From contig JAUIHT010000005.1 of assembly GCA_030432235.1 (NCBI GenBank), positions 430,319 to 494,318 of the forward strand: DNA of 64,000 nt. Direction: 5' to 3'. Shown here in pieces: positions 52,414 through 60,452 of this stretch (within the stretch, counting starts at the first letter, position 1; every line of letters begins with the position of its first letter). The stretch is from Verrucomicrobiia bacterium (GTDB lineage Bacteria; Verrucomicrobiota; Verrucomicrobiia; Opitutales; Cerasicoccaceae). The position numbers were made by a program, and so were the translations under genes. Below the pieces are notes generated by a model, which did not search any database, had not been told where the DNA came from, and saw only the letters and a list, made by a program, of their open reading frames with translations.

Positions 52414-54378
52414 ATGGCTTTAATCGATACTATTAAAAACGCTGGTAACGATGGTAAACTGATGGCCGATGCCGTCACCAATCTGGAGGCATGGCTCAAG
52501 GCCCATTTCCTCCCCTTCTGGGCTGAAAAGGCCATCGAGGAACTGGTCGACGCCAAGGCCTGGGACGACCTCAACGACCGCTTTTACAAGCAGATGAAGT
52601 TCGGCACCGGTGGCATCCGCGGCCGCACCATCGGCCTCACCAGTCCGGCCAGTGAAATGGGCACGCCGACCGAGCACGGCGCCCCCGAGCACGCAGCCGT
52701 CGGCACCAACCGCCTGAACGACTTCCTCGTGGTGCGGGCCACCGTCGGGCTGTACCGCCACTGCGCCAAGTATCTTGAGGAGTGCGAGACCTACGAGACG
52801 CCCAAGCTCGTCATCGCGCACGACGTGCGCCACTACTCGCGTCATTTCTGCGAGTTGGCCGCCTCCACCTGGACGAAGTGCGGCGGCCTTGCCATGATCT
52901 TTGACGGTCCCCGCGCCACGCCGCACCTCTCCTTCAGCGTGCGCCACCTCAAAGCCACGGCGGGCGTGGTCATCACCGCCTCGCACAACCCACCCCACGA
53001 TAACGGCTTCAAGGCCTACTTCAGCGACGGCGCACAGGTCGTCAGCCCGCACGCCGAGGGTATCATCGACGAGGTCAACCAGGTCGCGCTGACCGAGGTT
53101 CCTGACTTCCTCGAAATCGATTTGGAGAAGGTCGTTACCCTCCCCGCCTCCGTGGACGAAGCCTACTACGAAGTGCTGGAGGAAAACGTCATCGACCCGG
53201 ACCTCTTCGAGGAGGCCCGCCCGAAGTTCGTTTTGACCCCCAACCACGGCACCGGCGCGGTCTCCGCCGTACCCCTGCTGGAGGCCTTCAACGTCGACTT
53301 CCACCCGGTGGAGGAACAGATGGTGCAGGACCCGAATTTCAGCACGGTCAAGTCTCCCAATCCGGAGAACGCCGAGGCCTTCGAACACGCCCTCAAGCTC
53401 GCCGAGGAAATCCAGGCTGACGCCGTCATCGCAACCGACCCCGACGCCGACCGCCTCGGTGTGGGCGCGCGCACGCTGGACGGCACGATGCAGCTCTACA
53501 CCGGTAACCAGCTCGGCTCCTGCCTGGCCGAGTACCGCGTGACCAAGATGAAGGAGCAGGAAATCATCCCGGCGGAAGGCACCGAGAAGGCGGCGCTGAT
53601 CAAAACCTTTGTCACCACACCGCTGCAGGAAGCCATCGCCAAGGCCCACGGCCTCAAGTGCATCAACACACTCACCGGCTTCAAGTGGATCGGCGAGAAG
53701 CTCAACCACTACCAGGAAGAGCTGGAGCTGAACATCCACGAGGAGGAAGGCATCGCCCTCAACTACGATCACACCGACCAGGGCACCCGCATCAGCATGC
53801 TGCTCGACTACAGCACGTTTTATGTGTTCGGCGGCGAGGAAAGCTACGGCTACCTGGCCAGCGACCGCGTGCGCGACAAGGACGCCTCCGCGGCCATCAT
53901 CATGTTCGCCGAGCTGATGTGCTACCTGACCAAGCAGGGCCTCACCCTCGGCCAGTACCTCGACAGCATTTACTTGAAATACGGCTATTACAAGGAGTCG
54001 CTCCTCAACATCTACATGGAGGGCCCCACCGGCCAGCAGCAGATCGCCAACATCATCGAGTCCTACGGCGACAACCCGCCCGCCGAAATCAACGGCGTCA
54101 AGGTCAGCAAGATTACCAACTTCGGCAAGGACGACATCCAGGACGCCGACGGCAAGCCTATCCCAAAGGAGAAATTCTTCTTCGTGGAACTGGAAGACGG
54201 CTTCCAATACGCTGTGCGCGGCTCCGGCACCGAGCCCAAGATCAAGTTCTACACCTTCGGCACCGCCAAGGCAGCCGACGAGGCAGCCCTGAATCAAGTG
54301 AAGGCAGAAGTAGACGAGAAAGTTGAAAAATTAAAAACTGCCCTTGAAGCCGACGCCCACGTCCGCGCCGGGAAGTAG
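52414..54378 (+). CDS. Phosphohexomutase (phosphoglucomutase/phosphomannomutase)
   Basis: A 654-residue alpha-D-phosphohexomutase. Four family loops are present: active serine in VVITASHNPPHDNGFKAYF, metal loop ATDPDADRLGVGA, sugar loop FGGEESYGYLASD, and phosphate loop RGSGTEPKIKFY. It interconverts hexose 1- and 6-phosphates. It is longer than the roughly 450-550-residue norm because of a longer N-terminal domain with inserted loop LTSPASEMGTPTEHGAPEHA. ATG 52414 gives MALIDTIKNAGNDGKLM. Which sugar (glucose or mannose) is not decided by sequence. Confidence 0.93.
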   Translation: MALIDTIKNAGNDGKLMADAVTNLEAWLKAHFLPFWAEKAIEELVDAKAWDDLNDRFYKQMKFGTGGIRGRTIGLTSPASEMGTPTEHGAPEHAAVGTNRLNDFLVVRATVGLYRHCAKYLEECETYETPKLVIAHDVRHYSRHFCELAASTWTKCGGLAMIFDGPRATPHLSFSVRHLKATAGVVITASHNPPHDNGFKAYFSDGAQVVSPHAEGIIDEVNQVALTEVPDFLEIDLEKVVTLPASVDEAYYEVLEENVIDPDLFEEARPKFVLTPNHGTGAVSAVPLLEAFNVDFHPVEEQMVQDPNFSTVKSPNPENAEAFEHALKLAEEIQADAVIATDPDADRLGVGARTLDGTMQLYTGNQLGSCLAEYRVTKMKEQEIIPAEGTEKAALIKTFVTTPLQEAIAKAHGLKCINTLTGFKWIGEKLNHYQEELELNIHEEEGIALNYDHTDQGTRISMLLDYSTFYVFGGEESYGYLASDRVRDKDASAAIIMFAELMCYLTKQGLTLGQYLDSIYLKYGYYKESLLNIYMEGPTGQQQIANIIESYGDNPPAEINGVKVSKITNFGKDDIQDADGKPIPKEKFFFVELEDGFQYAVRGSGTEPKIKFYTFGTAKAADEAALNQVKAEVDEKVEKLKTALEADAHVRAGK

Positions 54379-54429
54379 CTGAATAGGCAAAAAGAGCGTG
54401 TCAGCCATCCCAGACTGCCCCTAATTCAA

Positions 54430-54550
54430 GCCAGTCGCGGGCAATCTCTCCGATAGAGAAGGCAGGGCGACAAAGCGATGCCCACGTGGTGACCTGTCGT
54501 ATTGCGACAAGGTTTTGTGATCTTCGAACAGGGACTTTAGTCCTTTTCTT
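54430..54550 (+). ncRNA. Riboswitch-like structured leader with terminator hairpin
   Basis: Between the mutase stop and a PEP-CTERM reading frame, four hairpins follow each other: TCTCT/AGAGA (54445-54449/54455-54459); GGGC/GCCC (54465-54468/54480-54483); ACC-TGTCG with CGACA-GGT, one bulged A (54092-like arms at 54492-54499/54505-54513); and a terminator-type stem AGGGAC/GTCCTT with loop TTTA followed by TTC (54530-54547). This is the layout of an aptamer plus expression platform. Short strings (GGGCAA, GGCGACAAAGC) recall the c-di-GMP-I class but key nucleotides differ, so no class is assigned. Confidence 0.45.
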
Positions 54551-54612
54551 GTGGACTTGGTACGTTTAGATACCATTATCCGTCCTAATAAAAATTCTAC
54601 TGACTGGCAGCT

Positions 54613-55168
54613 ATGACTAAAATAATGTGCATAAAAGTATTCATTCTAGCCTCTGTGCTTCTTTGTGCCTCGGTGGCCCACGCGGCCCTAACCCTTACCA
54701 TCTCGCCCATCGCGGGAGACTCCGACAACTTCCGTTTCGATGCCTCCGGCACGGGCTCGGAAACGTCTACCAGCAATAGCTTTGGTAGTCTTAGCTTTAA
54801 TGCCGATTTCTTTAACTTTTTCGTCGGCTATTCTACCAGTGGCCTGAGCTACGGGGGCGAGTCCGTGACTAATATAGATATGGACACCAATGACCTCGAT
54901 TTCAGCCTAAACAGCTTCCTCTTCTCAGGGGGCACCTACAGCTTTTCCGGGGAGACCGCTCATCATAGACATGAATGGCGTTCCCTACGGTAACTACTTC
55001 AACGTGGGCGAGTACACGATAACGTCCTCGAACGTCATCTTTGGTGACTCTGCAACCGGCACCCTGAGCGTATTGAGTGAGCCTATCCCCGAGCCGTCCA
55101 CTTATGCCGCGCTGACGGGCGTGTTTATCCTGGGGCTGGTCGTCTTACTCCGTAGGCGTCGAGCCTGA
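54613..55168 (+). pseudogene. PEP-CTERM protein gene interrupted by a frameshift
   Basis: The first frame (54613-54993) encodes a signal peptide (MTKIMCIKVFILASVLLCAS) and a beta-rich body up to GGTYSFSGET, then ends in a nonsense tail HHRHEWRSLR. The +1 frame continues sensibly as PLIIDMNGVPYGNYFNVGEY and ends in a canonical PEP-CTERM signal: IPEPSTYAAL, a hydrophobic helix, RRRRA. The join falls at about 54949-54965, which includes the run GGGG (54949-54952), a likely site of a one-base insertion. It could be a real mutation, a sequencing error or, less likely, programmed frameshifting. Joined length is about 184 residues. Confidence 0.75.
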
Positions 55169-55191
55169 GAGAAGATGTTATTCGTTTTATA

Positions 55192-55228
55192 AAAAGGTCG
55201 TGGCGTTCCTGCCGCGGCCTTTTCTTTT
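55192..55228 (+). terminator. Intrinsic terminator after PEP-CTERM gene
   Basis: Arms 55192-55204 (AAAAGGTCGTGGC) and 55211-55223 (GCCGCGGCCTTTT) pair over 13 bp with two G-T wobbles around loop GTTCCT; CTTTT follows. It is the clearest rho-independent terminator in the window. Confidence 0.85.
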
Positions 55229-55278
55229 ACGCCATCTAGCGCGTTGACTTTGAGGTTTGGAGTGCCATCGTTTTCTTC

Positions 55279-55527
55279 ATGAAATACTTAGCGATATTGC
55301 TGGCGGGTGCACTGGCCTGCCTGTGGGCCGGATGCGCAGGCGCCGGCCAGGATGTGACCGACACCCCGGTGGGCTCCGTCATCTCGGGTGACACCAAGGA
55401 CGCCGACGCCTACCTAGACAAGGTCGAAAAGCAAAACGCAGCCAAGACCAAGGCCGCCAGCGAAAACCAGACCGACTACCAGAGCCACGAACACTCGAAC
55501 TTCTTCCAGTCGCAGGACCGCTACTAG
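55279..55527 (+). CDS. Small lipoprotein
   Basis: An 82-residue protein. Signal peptide MKYLAILLAGALACLWAGC with lipobox LWAGC. The mature part is polar and disordered-looking, rich in Lys, Ala, Gln, Ser and His (YLDKVEKQNAAKTKAASENQ, HEHSNFFQSQDRY). Function unknown; probably anchored to the inner or outer membrane. It lies 50 bp after the terminator and 48 bp before the shikimate kinase gene, so it may share that transcript. Confidence 0.75.
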   Translation: MKYLAILLAGALACLWAGCAGAGQDVTDTPVGSVISGDTKDADAYLDKVEKQNAAKTKAASENQTDYQSHEHSNFFQSQDRY

Positions 55528-55575
55528 CGGCTCGACCGGGAAGCCAACTTCCGCTCCGGCCACCGCCGGGGCTTG

Positions 55576-56136
55576 ATGTGTATCGTGGCGAAGGACAAAC
55601 AGTCGCGGCCCAACCTCTATCTGGTGGGCTTCATGGGCACGGGGAAATCCACCGTCGGCCGGGGCTTGGCTACGCGCCTGGAGATGGAATTCATCGACTC
55701 CGACCACGCCATCGAGGCACGCGAGGGCCGGCCCATCCCGGAGATTTTTGCAACCAAGGGTGAACCGTACTTCCGCAAGCTGGAGAAGGAGTTCGTCGAA
55801 AGCGGTCACTCGTCGACCGGCTGTGTGGTGGCCTGCGGCGGCGGACTGGTCGTGCAACCGGGTATGATTGATGTCCTGAAAGCACGTGGGCTCGTCGCCT
55901 GCCTCTTTGCCAGCCCGGGCACCATCCTGCGGCGCACCAGCGGTAACCGCAACCGCCCCCTGCTAAATGTCGAAGACCCCGAGAAGCGCATTGCCAACCT
56001 GCTGGCCGAGCGCGAGCCCGTCTACCTGAAGGCCGGCACCTGCATCTTCACCGACTACCGCCCCATGGCCGAGGTCATCGCCCATCTGGAGCGCTTTTAC
56101 CGTCGCGAGGCCAAGCGCTTCAAACCCAAGACTTAG
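55576..56136 (+). CDS. aroK: Shikimate kinase
   Basis: A 186-residue kinase of the chorismate pathway, phosphorylating shikimate at the 3-hydroxyl. Walker A FMGTGKSTVGRGLA, shikimate-binding Asp and Arg in FIDSDHAIEAREGRPIPEIF and GEPYFRKLEKEF, CGGGLVVQPG, and adenine-side RNRPLLNVEDPEKRI. Length is normal. ATG 55576 was chosen over the adjacent TTG. Cytoplasmic. The thioesterase gene downstream runs the other way and ends 39 bp away. Confidence 0.93.
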   Translation: MCIVAKDKQSRPNLYLVGFMGTGKSTVGRGLATRLEMEFIDSDHAIEAREGRPIPEIFATKGEPYFRKLEKEFVESGHSSTGCVVACGGGLVVQPGMIDVLKARGLVACLFASPGTILRRTSGNRNRPLLNVEDPEKRIANLLAEREPVYLKAGTCIFTDYRPMAEVIAHLERFYRREAKRFKPKT

Positions 56137-56175
56137 CTTTCGTGTTTGCGGGGCTTGAGGCCGAGTAGTCCCAAA

Positions 56176-56574
56176 TTAAAACAGCTTGCGCATTTTATCG
56201 ACGAAGTCGGCGGGAGGCTTAATGGGCTGACCGTCTGTGGAAACGAAGGCGTGCAAAGTCGCGCCCTCCGCGAGAAGCTCTTCGCCGCGCAGCACCTTAT
56301 ATGTGATGCGGATGCGCAGCAGTGGCCGCTCGACGATGGTTGTCACAATGGTGATGTTGTCGTCGAAGCGCGCGGGCCGGTAGAACTTCGCGGAGCATTC
56401 CAGAACAGGCAGCATGTAGCCCTGCTCTTCCAGCTCGCGATAAGGACAATCGCACTCGTCAAGCAGCAGGACGCGTCCGGCCTCGAACCAGATAAAGTAA
56501 TTGCTGTGGTAAACCACGCCCATCTTGTCCGTCTCGGCGTAGCGTACGCGCACCTGGCTGGTGGATTCGATCAT
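56176..56574 (-). CDS. YbgC-like acyl-CoA thioesterase (hot-dog fold)
   Basis: A 132-residue protein. The 4HBT/YbgC signature VRYAETDKMGVVYHSNYFIW holds the catalytic Asp and the long helix; PVLECSAKFYRPARFDDNIT and FKVLRGEELLAEGATLHAFV-like strands complete the hot-dog fold. Substrates are acyl-CoA or acyl-ACP thioesters, often linked with lipid turnover. Its upstream region carries the heptamer arrays at 56583-56694. Divergent from the gene at 56703. Confidence 0.88.
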   Translation of the reverse strand: MIESTSQVRVRYAETDKMGVVYHSNYFIWFEAGRVLLLDECDCPYRELEEQGYMLPVLECSAKFYRPARFDDNITIVTTIVERPLLRIRITYKVLRGEELLAEGATLHAFVSTDGQPIKPPADFVDKMRKLF

Positions 56575-56582
56575 GTGGAGTA

Positions 56583-56694
56583 GCGAAAAGCGAAAAGTCT
56601 AAAGCTAAAAGCTTAATCTATCTCAATGGGATCGAAACTATCCACTATTCGGCCTTTTTTTTAAGCTTTCGGCACTCAGCTTTCGGCTTTTAGC
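56583..56694. repeat. Two inverted arrays of degenerate 7-mers
   Basis: Five contiguous heptamers at 56583-56617 read GCGAAAA, GCGAAAA, GTCTAAA, GCTAAAA, GCTTAAT. Four contiguous heptamers of the complementary type at 56667-56694 read TTTCGGC, ACTCAGC, TTTCGGC, TTTTAGC, preceded by TTAAGC and ATTCGGC. Together they fill the 128-bp gap between two divergent genes, each array pointing from the centre toward a start codon. A similar series lies in the gdhA leader. Function unknown. Confidence 0.7.
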
Positions 56695-56702
56695 TCTCCT
56701 TC

Positions 56703-56993
56703 ATGTCCCTCGGCCACATTGTCGAACGCTCCTTTCATTTCCTGGGCTGCTTCGTCCTGTACCTGTCAGCCACTCTGCTGATCGGCGGACTCGTCGGCGC
56801 GTTCCTGTTCCTGACTATCGGCGCACTGACGCATCCAGAAGCCCCCGTACTCGACCGCCTCAGCCGGGGCTTTTACGATGGCGTACTCTACGCGGGCGTA
56901 TGGGCTATCGGTCTGTCCATCGTGCTTTGCGTGATGCGTGGCCATCGTGAACACCTGGCGGCCAAGGCACAAGCCACGGAGGAAGCATCATGA
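56703..56993 (+). CDS. Small membrane protein of unknown function
   Basis: A 96-residue protein with two or three membrane helices (FLGCFVLYLSATLLIGGLVG, AFLFLTIGALTH, GVLYAGVWAIGLSIVLCVM) and a charged end (RGHREHLAAKAQATEEAS). No family recognised. The stop overlaps the next start (ATGA), so the pair is co-translated. It starts directly after the right-hand heptamer array. Confidence 0.7.
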   Translation: MSLGHIVERSFHFLGCFVLYLSATLLIGGLVGAFLFLTIGALTHPEAPVLDRLSRGFYDGVLYAGVWAIGLSIVLCVMRGHREHLAAKAQATEEAS

Positions 56994-57586
56994 GTTTTCC
57001 GCAGCGGCTGATGGTGTTCTGTGTCGGGGTCGGCCTCGGCGCGCTGCTTGCCTTTTACATCATCAAAAACCGCGGACTGTCCGAGCGCGAAGGTCCACCC
57101 ACCACCCTGGCCGAGGCGGAGGTAGAAGCAGTGCCGAAAATCCTCCAAACCTACGAGGAGCGCGGCGAGCCCATGCAGTCCACCTTCATCGTCGGGGAGT
57201 TTACCCAACCCGGTCCGGAAGTCGGCACCTATCGGCGCGTCCTCGTCATCGAAGGCCGCCAACCCGGCCAGCTTCTGCGCATCGAGGAGCTGCAGCGCGC
57301 GCAACCAAACGGCCCCATGAAGGTAGAACAATGGCGTGTGATGGCAGCGGACCGCGCGGTGATTTCACTGAAGTCGGGCGTCAAACCCGCGTCCCTGCGC
57401 GAGGCCCTGGCGCAATACGGCTACCGCCTGATGCGGCGCGGCGAGGAACCCGGACAATACGTCATCTCGCTCGGTGCCCACGAACCGGAAACCGTCGACC
57501 TGGCCATTGAGCGCCTTGGTGCACTCGGGCCGCAGATTACCGCAGTGACACCGGATTATCTGGACAAGCCCACCGAGCAACCTTAA
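56990..57586 (+). CDS. Membrane-anchored protein of unknown function
   Basis: A 198-residue protein with one N-terminal membrane helix (RLMVFCVGVGLGALLAFYII) and a soluble part. Sequence blocks are FIVGEFTQPGPEVGTYRRVL, VEQWRVMAADRAVISLKSGV, LREALAQYGYRLMRRGEEPG and ERLGALGPQITAVTPDYLD; the last 70 residues look like a small alpha/beta domain. No family recognised. Overlaps the upstream gene by ATGA, and the DoxX gene begins 12 bp after its end, so three genes probably form one operon. Confidence 0.7.
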   Translation: MSFPQRLMVFCVGVGLGALLAFYIIKNRGLSEREGPPTTLAEAEVEAVPKILQTYEERGEPMQSTFIVGEFTQPGPEVGTYRRVLVIEGRQPGQLLRIEELQRAQPNGPMKVEQWRVMAADRAVISLKSGVKPASLREALAQYGYRLMRRGEEPGQYVISLGAHEPETVDLAIERLGALGPQITAVTPDYLDKPTEQP

Positions 57587-57597
57587 GCAAGAATCCC

Positions 57598-58017
57598 ATG
57601 CTGAACGCTATTGGTAAATTTCTCGACAAGCCGGATCTCGGTTTCCTCATCATGCGGGTGGTGGCAGGCGCCATCTTTGTAGCCGCCGGCATCAACAAAT
57701 TCCTCGGTGGTGAAGGCGCGCTGGAGCAAACCGGCAGCGCCATGGCTCTCTTTGGTCTGGGATTCGCCCCCATCTTCTGGGGTGTCCTAGCAGCGCTGGT
57801 GGAAACCGTCGGCGGCCTGCTCCTCATTATCGGCTTCCTCTTTCGCGGCGCGGCCTTCTTCCTTTTCATGACCATGATCGTGGCCACCGCTGTGATGTTC
57901 GACATGAAGGGCCTCGACCTGAAGTCCATCGGCTATCCGCTGGTCATGCTGGCTGTCTCCGCCGGTTTGATGTTCACCGGCCCCGGTAAAATCGCCGCCC
58001 AAAAGGGCGGTGCGTGA
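57598..58017 (+). CDS. DoxX-family membrane protein
   Basis: A 139-residue protein with four membrane helices: GFLIMRVVAGAIFVAAGINK FLGG region (split here), FGLGFAPIFWGVLAALVETV, GGLLLIIGFLFRGAAFFLFM, and PLVMLAVSAGLMFTGPGKIA. The conserved arginine in LIMRVVAGAIF and the GxxKF-type loop fit the DoxX family, linked to quinone-related or oxidative-stress functions, though exact activity is unclear. Last gene of the operon; convergent with the nitroreductase gene. Confidence 0.85.
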   Translation: MLNAIGKFLDKPDLGFLIMRVVAGAIFVAAGINKFLGGEGALEQTGSAMALFGLGFAPIFWGVLAALVETVGGLLLIIGFLFRGAAFFLFMTMIVATAVMFDMKGLDLKSIGYPLVMLAVSAGLMFTGPGKIAAQKGGA

Positions 58018-58054
58018 CCGCACAGGACAATCTTGGGGTGCGCCAAGTCGTGCG

Positions 58055-58675
58055 TTAGCCAAGCGTGGCGGCGGCGGGGTTACCCCAGGTATCGCCGAAA
58101 ACGAACTCCGGCAGAGGACGGCGCTCGCGGGCAGCAGCATCACGTTTGGCTACGTCGCCGTCCAGATAATCTGCGTCGGGCTTCCCCGGATAGCCAAAGG
58201 CGATGGCCGTAAACGGCTCAAACTCCTCGGGCACCTTGTAAGCCTGGCGGATCTTCGTCGGCTCGATGCCGCCCATCATGTGAACGTAAACGCCCAGGTG
58301 CATTCCCTGCAGGGTCAGGCTGGACCCGGCCATACCGAGGTCGTGCTGCGCCACACGGTTGGGGCTGCCGTTGCGGGTAAACTGCTTCTTGGCAAAACCG
58401 AAGGCAATGGCTCCCGCATGCTTGGCCCACTCCTGGTTGGCTTCGACCAGACAGCCTAGCGCGGTGGCGAAGGCCTTTTCATCTGTGCGCTCAGCCAGAA
58501 CGTAACGCCAAGGCTGCTCGTTGAAGCTGGAAGCGGCCCAGCGGGCAGCCTCGAACATCGATAGCAGTTTCTCCCGCTCCACCGGCTTGGGCTCAAAAAC
58601 ATACGGGCTGTAGCGCTCCGCGATGATTGGCAGTATGTCGTGGTCGGGCTTGGCGGTCTTGATGGAATTGCTCAT
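58055..58675 (-). CDS. Nitroreductase-family flavoprotein
   Basis: A 206-residue FMN enzyme. N-terminal RYSPYVFEPKPVEREKLLSM and ARWAASSFNEQPWRYVLAER are the FMN-binding Arg/Asn/Gln blocks; AQHDLGMAGSSLTLQGMHLG and PFTAIAFGYPGKPD fit the family. It would reduce nitro compounds, quinones or related substrates with NAD(P)H. The last 20 residues are divergent. No signal peptide. Convergent with DoxX. Confidence 0.9.
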   Translation of the reverse strand: MSNSIKTAKPDHDILPIIAERYSPYVFEPKPVEREKLLSMFEAARWAASSFNEQPWRYVLAERTDEKAFATALGCLVEANQEWAKHAGAIAFGFAKKQFTRNGSPNRVAQHDLGMAGSSLTLQGMHLGVYVHMMGGIEPTKIRQAYKVPEEFEPFTAIAFGYPGKPDADYLDGDVAKRDAAARERRPLPEFVFGDTWGNPAAATLG

Positions 58676-58797
58676 GATGCCAAGACCGTATGCGCGCTCC
58701 TGAAAAAAGCAACCGCACCGATGGCATCATTGCGAAAAAAGCTTCCTCGTGCCAGAGAGACTCTATGACAAACGCTGCACCTGCTGCTGCGTCTTGA

Positions 58798-59436
58798 TCA
58801 AAGAATTTCCTTGGGCTCTTCGGGCGGGGGCGGCTTCCCTTCCGCCTCATCGAGGCGACGGGCCCGGGCGGCCAATTCTTCCTCACGCTGCTCGAGCAAA
58901 GTCTCCTGCTCCTGCTGCTGCATCGTCTTTTCGAAGAGCGTATTTTCGCTGTCTTCGACAAACTGCTCACGCTCCTTCAGTAGCTTCTTTTGCTCCTCCA
59001 GTGAGGCCTGTTGCTTGTCGAGCTCGGCTCGCAGGCGCTCAAGGGCTTCCCGCTCTTCCGGGTTAACCGCCACACCGCCACCGGACTCACCGGTGCCGCT
59101 ATCCGAGAGCTGCTTTTCCCGGGCGCGCAGGATGTCCTCGCGGGCATTCAGCAAGGCTTCCGACTCCCACAGGTCACGCTCGCGCTCGGAAATACGCAGT
59201 TCGTAGTCCTGCACGTTACGCTCGCGTTCGAGCAAAGACTTTTCCAGTTCGCGCAAACTCTTCTCGAGATCATCGAGGTCCTCGTTCTTCAACTGCCGAG
59301 GCTCACCGAACGGATTCCGCGTCTTTTTGACAAAATCGTTGATACGCTCTCGGGATTCCAAGGAGACCTGGGCGGTTTGGACGTGCTCGGGGCGAAGTGA
59401 AAGCCGACGCTTCTGTGGTACGGGAACCTTGGACAT
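58798..59436 (-). CDS. Coiled-coil protein, third gene of ParA-type operon
   Basis: A 212-residue protein. About residues 50-200 form a nearly unbroken coiled coil (DDLEKSLRELEKSLLERERN, EREALERLRAELDKQQASLE, LEQREEELAARARRLDEAEG). The first 45 residues are basic (KVPVPQKRRLSLRPEHVQTA). No enzyme motif. It starts 11 bp after the 328-residue gene, which itself follows a ParA-type gene by 18 bp. A basic N-terminus plus coiled coil is what ParA/MinD partner proteins often look like; that role is inferred. Confidence 0.7.
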   Translation of the reverse strand: MSKVPVPQKRRLSLRPEHVQTAQVSLESRERINDFVKKTRNPFGEPRQLKNEDLDDLEKSLRELEKSLLERERNVQDYELRISERERDLWESEALLNAREDILRAREKQLSDSGTGESGGGVAVNPEEREALERLRAELDKQQASLEEQKKLLKEREQFVEDSENTLFEKTMQQQEQETLLEQREEELAARARRLDEAEGKPPPPEEPKEIL

Positions 59437-59447
59437 TCTTGATGATA

Positions 59448-60434
59448 TTAACGGCGGCCAAAGAGTCGCGAGAAGAAGCCGCCGCTGCTCTTGGCTGGCT
59501 CTACCTCCGATTTCACGGCCGACGAGCTTTTCAGGATGCGTCCCAGGATGGTCGCACCGATGAGTTCGCGTTCCTCGTTATCCAGCACCACGAAGCAGCG
59601 CTGCAAAGTGGTACCGGAGTTCATGCGCTTGCGAATATCGACCAGATCGGCCTTAAAGAAATCAGTCATATCGCTAACGCGCCGCTCGAGGATTTCCTCC
59701 AGCTTGGCAATCTGCTCGCGGCTGAGTCGGGCCTTGGCCGTCTGCGCGTCGTTGAGCTTCTTTCCGTAGCGCTTAAGCAACGAATAGCGCTCGGCATCGC
59801 TGAGCTGCCCGACGAGCAGACCAATGGCCTCAACCAGATGCAGCCCTTTGTGGTGGGGCCGGAACGGCAGATAGCGCGCAATGCCTTCCTCGTCGCGGCC
59901 CATGAGGGCGTTGAGCAGTGACTTGAAGTCCCCGCCGACAACGATGTTTTGGGCCATGTTCTGGGAAAAGCCGGCGAACTCGCCAATGGTCTTGATGCCC
60001 TCGGCCTGGCAAAAGTCCAGCGTGTCGGGAGAGAGCGCGCTGTAGGCCAGTGGGCAATCCTGCGGAATCTCCAGCTCCTGCAAAGTACGGCCCAAAGTAT
60101 CGTCCTTCTCGGTAGCATTTTCGACCGTATCGACCATGTCGCCGAAGGGGTCGTCGAAGGCCATGGTCTCCTTGAGGATACTGATGAGCAGATCGATACG
60201 CTCGGGGCGATCAGCCAGCCCCGGGATCTCGTTGATTTCCTCCCAGGTGAAGTCGATGTACTTGGACGGGGTTTCGCTTTCGCCCTTAATGGGCCAGTCC
60301 GGTAATTCGACGTTCTGAGACAAACTCAGCAAACGGGTGTCGACCATGAGCGAATTAGAGAAAGCCAGCCGGGTCTCATCCCACGCTTTCTTGTCATACT
60401 TACGGGCGGCGGTTTCTTCGGACATGGTATTCAT
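59448..60434 (-). CDS. Unknown protein, second gene of ParA-type operon
   Basis: A 328-residue protein of no recognised family. Residues about 130-190 contain LSPDTLDFCQAEGIKTIGEF, which resembles the helix-turn-loop of the RNA polymerase alpha C-terminal domain or a helix-hairpin-helix. Residues about 215-275 are helical (LSDAERYSLLKRYGKKLNDA, RLSREQIAKLEEILERRVSD). The end is FFSRLFGRR, a basic aromatic tail. The gap to the ParA-type gene upstream is 18 bp. A DNA- or filament-binding adaptor is possible. Confidence 0.65.
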   Translation of the reverse strand: MNTMSEETAARKYDKKAWDETRLAFSNSLMVDTRLLSLSQNVELPDWPIKGESETPSKYIDFTWEEINEIPGLADRPERIDLLISILKETMAFDDPFGDMVDTVENATEKDDTLGRTLQELEIPQDCPLAYSALSPDTLDFCQAEGIKTIGEFAGFSQNMAQNIVVGGDFKSLLNALMGRDEEGIARYLPFRPHHKGLHLVEAIGLLVGQLSDAERYSLLKRYGKKLNDAQTAKARLSREQIAKLEEILERRVSDMTDFFKADLVDIRKRMNSGTTLQRCFVVLDNEERELIGATILGRILKSSSAVKSEVEPAKSSGGFFSRLFGRR

Positions 60435-60452
60435 TGGGTTTATTGGGGTAAT

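Noticed and set aside
52420..54297. Long minus-strand open frame (625 codons) opposite the phosphohexomutase
   Set aside because: The mutase on the other strand has all family motifs; the antisense frame is Val/Gly/Leu-rich and featureless.
54430..54520. c-di-GMP-I riboswitch
   Set aside because: GGGCAA and a GGCGACAAAGC string are suggestive, but the GNRA loop, its receptor and the ACGCAAAGCC core are not matched; kept only as an unclassified structured leader.
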